From contig NZ_LN879455.1 in assembly GCF_001403615.1 (NCBI RefSeq), positions 558,001-622,000 on the forward strand: a DNA stretch of 64,000 nucleotides, written 5' to 3'. Below, piece after piece: positions 25,504 through 33,636 of the stretch. The DNA is from Desnuesiella massiliensis. Lineage in GTDB: Bacteria > Bacillota > Clostridia > Clostridiales > Clostridiaceae. The position numbers were made by a program, and so were the translations under genes. Numbering within the stretch: the stretch's first letter is position 1; each line of letters begins with the position of its first letter. Under the pieces are notes generated by a model. The model worked only from the letters and a program-made list of their open reading frames with translations. It ran no database searches and was not told the DNA's origin.

Positions 25504-25549
25504 AAAAATAACTAGTCATTGTATTTATAGCTTTGACTAGTTATTTTTT
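25504..25549. terminator. Dispersed-type hairpin terminator after sdaAA (copy 3 of 3)
   Basis: Perfect 15-bp arms AAAAATAACTAGTCA / TGACTAGTTATTTTT, same arm sequence as the helD terminator, loop different. Confidence 0.85.
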
Positions 25550-25626
25550 ACTATGTCTGAATGTAACATTTTTTCAGCTTTATGAATATTTTAATAAAGA
25601 AGAGTATTCATGGAGGACATTGACTG

Positions 25627-26166
25627 ATGAATTTAAAGGGGAGTGAAACAGAAAAAAATCTATTAAGAACTTTTGCCGGGGAAGCAAGGGCTCGAGATAA
25701 ATATGATTTTTATGCTGAAAAGGCTCGAACTGAAGGCTACGAATATGTAGCTCAGATATTTGTAGAGACTGCTGGAAATGAAATGGCTCACGGGAGAGAA
25801 GTCTTTAGAAGATATTTAGGATTAGTAAAGTCCACAGCAGAAAACCTGAAGGATGCTTCCATGGGAGAGGCTGCTGAAAGCAAAATAATATATAAGAAGT
25901 ATGAGAAAGTTGCAAGAGAAGAGGGTTTTACAGAAATCGCTGATTTTTATAAGGAGCTATCAGAAGTAGAGGAAAGCCATGAGATAAGGTTTAATGAATT
26001 ATATGAAAGAATTGTAACAGGAACTATGTTTAAGGATGATAAGGATTCCTTATGGAAATGTATGAATTGCGGATATATCCATGAAGGAAAAGATGCTCCC
26101 ATGATTTGTCCTTTATGTAAATTCCCTAGAGCTTATTTTAAATTATATTGTGATGCGTATGAGTAG
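25627..26166 (+). CDS. Rubrerythrin
   Basis: 179 residues. The N-terminal four-helix diiron domain shows ERNLL-type start KNLLRTFAGEARARDKYDFY, FVETAGNEMAHGREVF and LSEVEESHEIRFNEL. The C-terminal rubredoxin-like domain has CMNCGYIHEG and CPLCKFP, two CxxC pairs for one iron. Rubrerythrin reduces hydrogen peroxide in anaerobes with electrons from NADH or rubredoxin. GAGGACATTGACTG precedes the ATG. A small gene and a cation exchanger follow closely (11 and 6 bp gaps), so they may share a transcript. Confidence 0.95.
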   Translation: MNLKGSETEKNLLRTFAGEARARDKYDFYAEKARTEGYEYVAQIFVETAGNEMAHGREVFRRYLGLVKSTAENLKDASMGEAAESKIIYKKYEKVAREEGFTEIADFYKELSEVEESHEIRFNELYERIVTGTMFKDDKDSLWKCMNCGYIHEGKDAPMICPLCKFPRAYFKLYCDAYE

Positions 26167-26177
26167 GGGGGATTTTC

Positions 26178-26381
26178 ATGCAAATAGTATACCCTAGATA
26201 TTACGTATTTCCTGTTATAGTAAAGGATGATTTTGACTTTAATCAAAGAGAAGAAGATTTTAATGATCATTATAGAGAAATACAAGAAGATATAGATGTT
26301 TTCGCACCTCCTAAAGCGAAAGTCCAAGATGTGTTTGAAGAATTAGATGAAGAGTTTGTTAAAGAGTTTTTGAAAGAATAG
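26178..26381 (+). CDS. Small acidic protein, 67 residues, unknown function
   Basis: GGGGGGATTTTC precedes the ATG, a strong ribosome site. The sequence is strongly acidic after residue 16 (DDFDFNQREEDFNDHYREIQ and a final ELDEEFVKEFLKE). No Cys or membrane segment. The position between rubrerythrin (11 bp) and the cation exchanger (6 bp) in tight same-strand order supports a real gene. I do not recognise a family. Confidence 0.6.
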   Translation: MQIVYPRYYVFPVIVKDDFDFNQREEDFNDHYREIQEDIDVFAPPKAKVQDVFEELDEEFVKEFLKE

Positions 26382-26387
26382 ATACTT

Positions 26388-27440
26388 ATGTTTAAAATAA
26401 ATAAAAAGTATATTTTATTTCTAGTGACAATTATAAGTTTATTTATAAACACTAAAAATATATTGTTTAATACCATAATATACTCGTTATCTGTAATTCC
26501 CCTTGCTGTACTGCTGGGGGATTTTACTTCAAAAGCATCGGACTATATAGGAGAAAAAAAAGGGGGGCTATTAGCAGCTACCTTGGGAAATATGCCTGAA
26601 TTAATGATGGGATTATGGTCCATAAAGTATGGATTAATACCTATGGTAAAATCAGCTTTAATAGGATCAATAGTAAATAATATGCTACTAGTATTAGGCA
26701 TTTCTATTTTTTTAGGAGGAATAAAATATAAAGAACAGGAATTCAATAAAACCATAGCACGTACAAATTTTAATATGCTTCTATTGGCTATGTCTGCTAT
26801 GGTAGTTATGGCATCTCTAAATAGGTATGCTAGTATAGGAACAGAAAAGATCATTTCTATAAGTTTAAAGGTAGCTATAGTACTAATACTAATATACTTG
26901 CTTGGTTTAATTTTCTCTTTATTTACCCATAGTAATTTGTTTATTGTTAGTGAAGAGAAAGAGAAACAATTAAATAAGAATTATAAGGAGCTTGGCTACA
27001 TTGTTGCACAAATAATTTTAATTTCTATTGTACTATTTATATCTAGCGAAAAACTAATAAATAGCATAAGCATATTAGTTATTCAGTTTAAATTGTCTCA
27101 AAGCTTTATAGGTATCATGCTTATACCTCTTCTAGGAAATATAGGTGAGAATATATCTGCTATAATGTGTGCTGTAAAGAATAAGATAAATATGAGCCTA
27201 GAAATAGCCATAGGTTCCAGTATACAAATATCATTATTTGTTACACCCTTATTTATAATATATTCTTTTATTATAGGTATTCCTATGACTTTTTTATTTA
27301 CGGTTTTTCAAATAATAATCAGTGCTGTGGCTATAGGTATGTCTTTTATAGTTTTTGTTGATGGAAAGACCTATTGGTTAGAGGGAGCCATACTTATTGC
27401 TATATATTTAATGATCACCATAGCTTACTACTATGTATAG
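26388..27440 (+). CDS. cax: Calcium/proton antiporter (Cax family)
   Basis: 350 residues, about 11 membrane helices. Two inverted repeat motifs of the CaCA superfamily are clear: GNMPELMMGLWSIKYGLIPM with SALIGSIVNNMLLVLG (~65-100), and LLGNIGENISAIMCAVKNKI with SLEIAIGSSIQIS (~245-285). The acidic Glu in each repeat is the transport residue. It exports Ca2+ in exchange for H+ across the cytoplasmic membrane. Its ATG is only 6 bp after the small acidic ORF, with a weak ribosome site, suggesting translational coupling. Confidence 0.9.
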   Translation: MFKINKKYILFLVTIISLFINTKNILFNTIIYSLSVIPLAVLLGDFTSKASDYIGEKKGGLLAATLGNMPELMMGLWSIKYGLIPMVKSALIGSIVNNMLLVLGISIFLGGIKYKEQEFNKTIARTNFNMLLLAMSAMVVMASLNRYASIGTEKIISISLKVAIVLILIYLLGLIFSLFTHSNLFIVSEEKEKQLNKNYKELGYIVAQIILISIVLFISSEKLINSISILVIQFKLSQSFIGIMLIPLLGNIGENISAIMCAVKNKINMSLEIAIGSSIQISLFVTPLFIIYSFIIGIPMTFLFTVFQIIISAVAIGMSFIVFVDGKTYWLEGAILIAIYLMITIAYYYV

Positions 27441-27568
27441 GGAAACAAAAGGAATACTTAGATAATATATTATTTAATAGTTAAACTTGTTCATTATAAT
27501 TTTAGAATAGAAACTGTTTATGTATAATATAATTATTATGATAGTAAAGGGTAATAGGGTGAGGGCTA

Positions 27569-27907
27569 TTGGGACATAGAAAAATTATTGAAACACATTA
27601 TACGGATATATGTAATTTAGCAGATTTATTAACAAAGCTTGTGAATTCCTATAGACTTCTAGTTGGTGGAGCCAATGAATTAAACGGTATTGCACTAGCT
27701 AAGAGAAGCGATGTTAAAGATGCCCTAAAGAGAGTGGATGAGGTTGGAGAACTCATAGATGATGTAATAGATGCCTTAGAGGTTTGTGAATATAGTTATT
27801 TGCAATATTGTAAGCTGAAGTCGGAGTTTATTCAAACTAAGTTTCAAGCAAAATATATACAAACAGAGATAGATGAGGAATTAAAATTAAATGAGGCTTC
27901 TAAATAA
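27569..27907 (+). CDS. Conserved-looking helical protein, 112 residues, unknown function
   Basis: Starts at TTG 27569 with GGTGAGGGC upstream; a TATAAT box lies near 27524. The sequence is almost all helix (YTDICNLADLLTKLVNSYRL, DVKDALKRVDEVGELIDDVI), with two Cys in EVCEYSYLQYCKL. No membrane segment or recognised domain. Amphipathic helices suggest a small coiled-coil protein. It ends within a terminator shared with the convergent pssA. Confidence 0.6.
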   Translation: MGHRKIIETHYTDICNLADLLTKLVNSYRLLVGGANELNGIALAKRSDVKDALKRVDEVGELIDDVIDALEVCEYSYLQYCKLKSEFIQTKFQAKYIQTEIDEELKLNEASK

Positions 27908-27916
27908 GCCTCATTT
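27889..27916. terminator. Bidirectional terminator
   Basis: AAATGAGGCTT / AAGCCTCATTT arms overlapping the end of the upstream gene, followed by a T-run at 27921-27928. Confidence 0.85.
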
Positions 27917-28426
27917 CTATATTTTTTTAAATTTTACCTTGCTTATCATTAAATAAGATAGAGAAATTATAAAAATGATAGGAAGAGCTTTTGAAGTATT
28001 TTTGAGGGTTAACAAAGAAAATAAGGCCATAAAGCTACCAGCTACGGTTATAGGTATACCCATAAAAACCCCTTCAAAATTACAAGCATTATATCTGGCA
28101 AGTCTATAAGCTCCGCATATAGGGAATATTAGTACCAAAGCATATCCAATGGTTCCTAAGTTTATAAAATTATATAATGTATATACTAAAACAGAAGGTG
28201 CTACGCCAAAAGAAACCAAATCTGCTAGAGAATCTAGCTCCTTACCTAAGTCACTAGAGACTTTAAGATATCTGGCTATGGTACCGTCATATCTGTCAAT
28301 AAGTCCTGCAATTAATATAAATATACATGCAAATTTATAGTTATCATGAAAAGTCATGAGTATAGATAATAATCCGAAGGATAGGTTTGCAAATGTAAAA
28401 ATATTTGGAATTGAACTTTTTTTCAT
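27917..28426 (-). CDS. pssA: CDP-diacylglycerol-serine O-phosphatidyltransferase
   Basis: 169 residues from ATG 28426 (AGGAGTGATTC upstream; the longer frame has no ribosome site). The CDP-alcohol phosphotransferase motif DGx2ARx8Gx3Dx3D is complete in DGTIARYLKVSSDLGKELDS followed by LAD (~43-66). About six membrane helices. The N-terminal PNIFTFANLSFGLLSIL is typical of the PssA branch rather than PgsA. It makes phosphatidylserine from CDP-diacylglycerol and serine in the membrane. Confidence 0.9.
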   Translation of the reverse strand: MKKSSIPNIFTFANLSFGLLSILMTFHDNYKFACIFILIAGLIDRYDGTIARYLKVSSDLGKELDSLADLVSFGVAPSVLVYTLYNFINLGTIGYALVLIFPICGAYRLARYNACNFEGVFMGIPITVAGSFMALFSLLTLKNTSKALPIIFIISLSYLMISKVKFKKI

Positions 28427-28617
28427 TGATGAATCACTCCTAATAATATAAAAAAATAAATGCCTCAAATAATTATAACTCATTTTACATAATTAGATAA
28501 GGGGTTTAGGCATATTATTTAACTAAATTTTATTATTCTTAATTATTTTTAATTTTTTTATTAAAGCCTCTAATAATTACATTGCATCTGGGAAAGCTAA
28601 ATATGGAGGTGATTAAA

Positions 28618-29046
28618 ATGAAAGTTAAAGATATTATGACCCAAAACGTTGCTTCTCTAGAACCTAAAGATTCTGTTGAACGTGCAGCACAGCTTATGAA
28701 AGAACATGATATAGGTGCTTTACCAGTATGTGATAATAATAATGTTATAGGAATAATCACTGACAGAGATATAGTTTTAAGAACAATATCAGAAGGTAAG
28801 TCTCCAAAGAGTGTTAGTGTCAGAGAAGTAATGACATCAAATCCAGTGATAGGAAGACCAGACATGAATGTAGAGGATGCTACTAGAATAATGGGAGAAA
28901 GACAGATTAGAAGATTGCCTGTAGTAGAAGAAAATACGATGGTTGGTATAGTTTCGCTAGGAGATTTAGCAGTAGAGCCTAGAGCAAAATCAGAGGCCAA
29001 TGAAACTCTAAAAGAGATATCCGAACCTTGTAGCCCTAATATTTAG
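28618..29046 (+). CDS. CBS-domain-pair protein
   Basis: 142 residues from ATG 28618 (GGAGGTGATTAAA upstream), consisting of two CBS domains: VKDIMTQNVASLEPKDSVER with DIGALPVCDNNNVIGIITDRD, and VREVMTSNPVIGRPDMNVED with RQIRRLPVVEENTMVGIVSLGD. Stand-alone CBS pairs bind adenine nucleotides and report energy or stress state to partners. No partner is apparent in the neighbourhood. Confidence 0.9.
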   Translation: MKVKDIMTQNVASLEPKDSVERAAQLMKEHDIGALPVCDNNNVIGIITDRDIVLRTISEGKSPKSVSVREVMTSNPVIGRPDMNVEDATRIMGERQIRRLPVVEENTMVGIVSLGDLAVEPRAKSEANETLKEISEPCSPNI

Positions 29047-29053
29047 CACATAT

Positions 29054-29139
29054 CCGAAAAACAACTTCTTATTTTTTAAAATAAAGTATTTACTTTAATA
29101 TTATTTAGAAAGATTATATGTATAGAGGTTGTTTTTCGG
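29054..29139. repeat. Inverted repeat with nested palindrome
   Basis: CCGAAAAACAAC (29054-29065) and GTTGTTTTTCGG (29128-29139) are perfect 12-bp arms; between them AAAGTA and TACTTT form an inner palindrome. It lies between the CBS gene and the lipid kinase gene and may be a terminator-like cruciform or a small mobile element remnant. The rest of 29140-29320 shows no convincing gene. Confidence 0.5.
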
Positions 29140-29320
29140 TTTTCTTAAAAATAATAAGAAAACCTTGGATAAGGGATGAAAACTTTGAGGTTTCTTATTT
29201 AAAAATATATAATAGCGTCCTTCTAAACTCGACAGTGGAATATTTAGATGATATAATTTACAGTGTACATTTTACAGTAATTTGGGAAATATTATTTATA
29301 TAATTAACGGGAGGTTAATT

Positions 29321-30202
29321 ATGAAGAAAGTAAAATTTATTTATAATCCCTTTTCGGGAGAAAATGCAATAATAAGTGATATTGATACTGTCATAAAAAC
29401 CCATCAAAAGGAAGGATATATAGTAGTACCTCATAGAATAAGCTTTGATATAGAGATAGATAGAGCCTTTGAGGATATAGATGATACCTATAGCTATGTC
29501 ATAGTTGCAGGTGGAGACGGTACTGTAGATACTGTAGTAAATTATATGAAACAGAATGATATAGATCTTCCCTTAGCTATTCTGCCTGTAGGAACTGCTA
29601 ATGATTTTGCAAAATTTATAGGCATGCCTCAAGATGTAGAAGAAGCTTGCTACCAAATTTTAAGAAGTGAGCCTAAAGATATAGATATTGGAAGAATAAA
29701 TGATAAGTATTTTATAAATGTAGCTAGTGCAGGCCTTTTTACAGATGTTTCTCAGAAAACAGATGTTAATTTAAAAAATACTATAGGAAAGCTGGCCTAT
29801 TATTTGAAGGGGTTAGAGCAACTTCCTAATTTTAGGAAACTTAAGATAAAAATTGACTCAAAAGAGATGAATTTTGATGGAGAAATGTATTTAATGCTAG
29901 TGTTTAATGGACAAACTGCTGGAAACTTTAAGTTAGCTTATAAAGCATCCGCTGAAGATGGTATGCTTGATGTTATACTAATAAAAGCGGTAATGCTTAA
30001 AGATTTAATTGGACTGTTTATAAGAATATTAAAAGGAGAACATCTAGATGATCAAACAGGTTTAATTTATTTTAAGTCTGACAATATACATATTGAGTGC
30101 TGTGAAGATATAGTTACAGATATTGATGGGGAAAGGGGACCAGATTTTCCTTTAAACATCCAATGCATAAAAGGTGGAATAAAAATACTAGGAATAAAAT
30201 AG
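29321..30202 (+). CDS. Diacylglycerol/lipid kinase (YegS/DgkB family)
   Basis: 293 residues from ATG 29321 (GGGAGGTTAATT upstream). The N-terminal IYNPFSGEN, VAGGDGTVDTVVN (~63-75) and LPVGTANDFAK (~93-103) form the nucleotide-binding GGDGT signature of the DAGK catalytic domain. The C-terminal beta-sandwich contains DGEMYLMLVFNGQTAG and ASAEDGMLDVILI. It phosphorylates diacylglycerol or a related lipid, recycling it to phosphatidic acid. A membrane protein gene follows 48 bp later. Confidence 0.9.
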   Translation: MKKVKFIYNPFSGENAIISDIDTVIKTHQKEGYIVVPHRISFDIEIDRAFEDIDDTYSYVIVAGGDGTVDTVVNYMKQNDIDLPLAILPVGTANDFAKFIGMPQDVEEACYQILRSEPKDIDIGRINDKYFINVASAGLFTDVSQKTDVNLKNTIGKLAYYLKGLEQLPNFRKLKIKIDSKEMNFDGEMYLMLVFNGQTAGNFKLAYKASAEDGMLDVILIKAVMLKDLIGLFIRILKGEHLDDQTGLIYFKSDNIHIECCEDIVTDIDGERGPDFPLNIQCIKGGIKILGIK

Positions 30203-30250
30203 TATTTTAAATAATAAATATAAGTAGCAATAATTCTGGAGTAAAGAAGT

Positions 30251-30904
30251 ATGATAAAAATATATTTGTATCTATTCTTATTGTTACTTATGATATTTTT
30301 AGGGAGAAGAGCGTGGCTCCTTAATAGCAAAGAGTCGCCTTATAAAATAAAATTATTTAATTATATAATAATAATAATCCTAATATTAAGATATATATCT
30401 TTAGGGGTGCTTTTTGCTATTCAGAATTTAAATTATATATACTATATACAGCCTGCACTTCATACTGATCTAGTGACGGTACCTCTAATTCTTGTAGGCT
30501 GCTATTACATTTTCTTTAGAAATGAAAAATTTAGCTTTAATTATAACTTTATAGTATTAGCTTTATTAACTATTTTCTATATATACACAATTTTAAGCTT
30601 TAAAACAGTTTTTAAACTGAATAGGCATTATTTATATGTTTCTAGATTTAGCAATGAAGCTTATATTTATTTAGCATATGCTGCAATAATAGTTGTAATA
30701 ATGAGTATAACTATATTTACCCTAGGAAACCCTAATTCTAATTCTAAAGGATTATTTATGATTTTAATAACCAGTATAATATTAATTAGTGAAACCTTTA
30801 TGTATCTGCTAGGTATAAGCTTATTGGATCAAAGGATCTTTGGTGAGATTTTTGCTCTTCTAACCTTGAATTATGGATTAGGTACTTTTAAGAAAGTTAA
30901 ATAA
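30251..30904 (+). CDS. Integral membrane protein, unknown function
   Basis: 217 residues with about seven hydrophobic helices and short basic loops; no conserved motif recognised. Visible features are an N-terminal anchor (IKIYLYLFLLLLMIFLG), an RYISLGVLFAIQNLNYIYYI segment, and a C-terminal LLTLNYGLGTFKKVK tail. The gene follows the lipid kinase on the same strand and ends at a hairpin terminator, so they may be co-transcribed. Very high Ile/Leu/Tyr content fits a membrane protein rather than spurious translation. Confidence 0.65.
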   Translation: MIKIYLYLFLLLLMIFLGRRAWLLNSKESPYKIKLFNYIIIIILILRYISLGVLFAIQNLNYIYYIQPALHTDLVTVPLILVGCYYIFFRNEKFSFNYNFIVLALLTIFYIYTILSFKTVFKLNRHYLYVSRFSNEAYIYLAYAAIIVVIMSITIFTLGNPNSNSKGLFMILITSIILISETFMYLLGISLLDQRIFGEIFALLTLNYGLGTFKKVK

Positions 30905-30921
30905 ATTAATATTACCACCAT

Positions 30922-30967
30922 AGCTATATCATAGTGATTTTTAAAATTATTATGATATAGCTTTTTT
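30922..30967 (+). terminator. Intrinsic terminator
   Basis: AGCTATATCATA / TATGATATAGCT arms (12 bp) followed by TTTTT. Confidence 0.85.
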
Positions 30968-31134
30968 ACGTGTAAATATAAAAATATCAACTCATAAATA
31001 GCTTTATAAATTGTTATTTTTTGATTATAATATATAGTGAATTATTATAGATTAAAATATAATCTTTTAATTATAAATACTATGGATATAATTTTACTAA
31101 TAGTTATAAGAGTATAATTTGGAGGAATTAAAAC

Positions 31135-32334
31135 ATGGACAAGAGGGATTTTTCGAATTTAGGAGATGAAATTTGGTCGATCGTTCAAGATGCGTTAAAT
31201 TCTAGGGATTTTACTAAGCTTAAGAAAGAGATTAAATACACTGCAGAAAGCACCGTAAATGAAGTGAGAAAAAACATTAAAGTAAAATATAATGATACTA
31301 AGGAGAGAAATGAACGAATAAATTATAAGCAGGAAGAGGCACATACTCATCAAGTGGTGAAAAATGATAATAAAGAGCAGACTCAGATTACTAAGAAGCC
31401 AGCTGGAAGTGTCTCAGGAATATTATTTATGGTATTTGGCTTTATAGGTACCGGCCTATTTGGAGCTTCTTTGATAGCTAATAGTATTCTCAGCCTTGCT
31501 TCAAAAACTTATTCCAGATTTAATGGTATTAGTTTTGGGGTTCTATCTGCATTTTTTCTCTTTAGCACCCTCATGGCTTTAAGAGGAGTAAAGCTAAGAA
31601 AGAGAGTAAGACGTTTTAAAAAATATGTAAGACAACTTAAAGGTCGTACTTACTGCTCTATTAAGGAATTGGCTTCCCATATTGGAGAAACGGAGAAATT
31701 TGTAGCGAAAGATTTAAGAAAGATGATTAATTTAGACATGTTCCCAGAGGGGCATATTGATAATGATGGAACTTACCTAATGTTAAACTATGAGGTGTAC
31801 GAACATTATTTAAGGTCTCAGGAAGGATTTAATAAGCGTAGGGAGGACGAATTAAGCAGCTCAAAGGTGGAAGAAGAAAAGACACAGGATCCGTCTTCAA
31901 AAGAATTAAAAGGGGCAATAGAGGATGGTAAAAGATATATAATGAAAATTAGAGAGGCTAATGATGCTATACCAGGAGAAGAAATTTCTAAAAAATTAGA
32001 TAGATTAGAACAAGTTACGGAAAAAATATTTAACTATGTGGAGAAGCATCCGGAGCAGCTTCCAGAGCTTAGCAAGCTTATGAGTTATTATCTTCCTATC
32101 ACACTAAAATTAGTGAATAGCTATAGAGAGCTTGATGCTCAACCGGTTCAGGGAGAAAATATAATGACGGCAAAAAATGAAATACAAGATACCTTAGATA
32201 CAATAAATACTGCTTTTGAAAATTTATTAGATAGCCTGTTTCATGATATGGCTTTTGATATCTCTACAGATATTTCTGTACTAGAAACCATGCTTTCACA
32301 AGAAGGCTTAACTGAAAAAGACTTTAAGAAGTAA
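31135..32334 (+). CDS. xpaC: XpaC-like (5-bromo-4-chloroindolyl phosphate hydrolysis) family protein
   Basis: 399 residues. Residues 1-85 are charged and helical, two hydrophobic helices follow (~95-145), then a wing-like region LKGRTYCSIKELASHIGETE...NLDMFPEGHIDNDGTYLMLN typical of XpaC-related proteins, and a coiled-coil C-terminal half. The pairing with TelA 22 bp downstream is a common one. The enzymatic activity implied by the family name is doubtful; a membrane stress role is more likely. GGAGGAATTAAAAC precedes the ATG. Confidence 0.82.
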   Translation: MDKRDFSNLGDEIWSIVQDALNSRDFTKLKKEIKYTAESTVNEVRKNIKVKYNDTKERNERINYKQEEAHTHQVVKNDNKEQTQITKKPAGSVSGILFMVFGFIGTGLFGASLIANSILSLASKTYSRFNGISFGVLSAFFLFSTLMALRGVKLRKRVRRFKKYVRQLKGRTYCSIKELASHIGETEKFVAKDLRKMINLDMFPEGHIDNDGTYLMLNYEVYEHYLRSQEGFNKRREDELSSSKVEEEKTQDPSSKELKGAIEDGKRYIMKIREANDAIPGEEISKKLDRLEQVTEKIFNYVEKHPEQLPELSKLMSYYLPITLKLVNSYRELDAQPVQGENIMTAKNEIQDTLDTINTAFENLLDSLFHDMAFDISTDISVLETMLSQEGLTEKDFKK

Positions 32335-32356
32335 AATTAAAAAGGAGGATTATATA

Positions 32357-33502
32357 ATGAATAACGAATTTAAGGATGATATAAATCAGGTGCCTACATT
32401 GACTTTTGAGCCCTTTGAAGAAAAGTCTACTATCCTTGAGGTGAAGGAAACCAAAGAAGAGGTTCCAGCACTAGATGATAGTTATTTAACAGATGCGGAA
32501 AAAAAGATGGTGGATGAGTTTGTAGGGAAGATTGATATAACTAATTCCAATATGATTCTTCAGTATGGGGTGGGTTCTCAAAAGAAAATAGCCGATTTTT
32601 CTGAATCAGCCTTAAATAGTGTAAAAACTAAGGATTTGGGAGAAATAGGGGGAATGCTTTCTTCAGTGGTACTAGAACTAAAGAATTTTGATGCTACAGA
32701 AGAAAAGGAAGGTTTTTTTGGTTTTTTCAAGAAAAGTGTAAATAAACTAACTGTGATGAAAGCCAAGTATGATAAGGTGGAATTAAATATAAATAAAATT
32801 TGTACTGCGCTAGAAAATCATCAAGTGCAGCTTTTGAAGGATGTTGCTGTACTTGATAAGATGTATGAGCTTAACAAGGTTTATTTTAAAGAGCTCTCTA
32901 TGTATATTTTGGCAGGAAAAAAGAAACTTGTAAAATTGCAGTCAGAGGAATTACCAGCATTAGCTGAAAAAGCTCGTTTAAGTGGATTACCAGAAGATGC
33001 TCAGGCTGCTAATGATTTTTCAGCATTATGTGATAGATTTGAAAAGAAAATTCATGATTTAGAGCTAACAAGAATGATATCTATTCAAATGGCTCCGCAG
33101 ATTCGCTTGGTACAAAATAATGACACCTTAATGTCCGAAAAAATTCAATCTACAATTGTGAATACCATTCCTCTTTGGAAAAGTCAGATGGTATTGGCCC
33201 TTGGGATTGCTCACTCTACTCAGGCAGCTAGAGCACAACGTGAAGTTTCAGATATGACCAATCAACTTTTGCGTAAGAATGCTGAAACTTTAAAAATGTC
33301 AACCATAGAGACAGCAAAAGAATCTGAGAGGGGAATTGTGGATGTTGAGACATTAAGAATAACAAATCAATCCTTAATATCAACTCTTGATGAAGTAATG
33401 CGTATACAAACAGAAGGAAGACAAAAGCGTAAAGCGGCTGAAGTGGAATTAAACCAGATTGAAGAAGAATTAAAAAAGAAGCTTCTTACTTTAAGAGGAT
33501 AA
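32357..33502 (+). CDS. telA: TelA-like toxic anion resistance protein
   Basis: 381 residues, mostly alpha helical and cytoplasmic. The C-terminal core QMAPQIRLVQNNDTLMSEKI and VNTIPLWKSQMVLALGIA is the TelA signature. The family is linked with tellurite and other toxic anion or cell-envelope stress resistance, though mechanism is unsettled. AAAGGAGGATTATATA gives a strong ribosome site. It is the second gene of the xpaC-telA operon and is followed by a terminator. Confidence 0.9.
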   Translation: MNNEFKDDINQVPTLTFEPFEEKSTILEVKETKEEVPALDDSYLTDAEKKMVDEFVGKIDITNSNMILQYGVGSQKKIADFSESALNSVKTKDLGEIGGMLSSVVLELKNFDATEEKEGFFGFFKKSVNKLTVMKAKYDKVELNINKICTALENHQVQLLKDVAVLDKMYELNKVYFKELSMYILAGKKKLVKLQSEELPALAEKARLSGLPEDAQAANDFSALCDRFEKKIHDLELTRMISIQMAPQIRLVQNNDTLMSEKIQSTIVNTIPLWKSQMVLALGIAHSTQAARAQREVSDMTNQLLRKNAETLKMSTIETAKESERGIVDVETLRITNQSLISTLDEVMRIQTEGRQKRKAAEVELNQIEEELKKKLLTLRG

Positions 33503-33556
33503 AAAAGAAAAGTAATAAAAATATATTTTACAATTAAAAGCTTGTCTTATCAATGT

Positions 33557-33605
33557 ATACCCCTGTTATGAATTAATATAACAGGGGTATTAATAATTTT
33601 TTTAT
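33557..33605. terminator. Intrinsic terminator between telA and the YgiQ gene
   Basis: Perfect 13-bp arms ATACCCCTGTTAT / ATAACAGGGGTAT, then a T-rich tract. Confidence 0.9.
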
Positions 33606-33636
33606 AATGTTGATTTCATATGTCAAAACTTTATAG

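Noticed and set aside
29118..29303. 61-codon + strand ORF upstream of the lipid kinase
   Set aside because: It overlaps the inverted repeat and the kinase ribosome site and has no ribosome site of its own.
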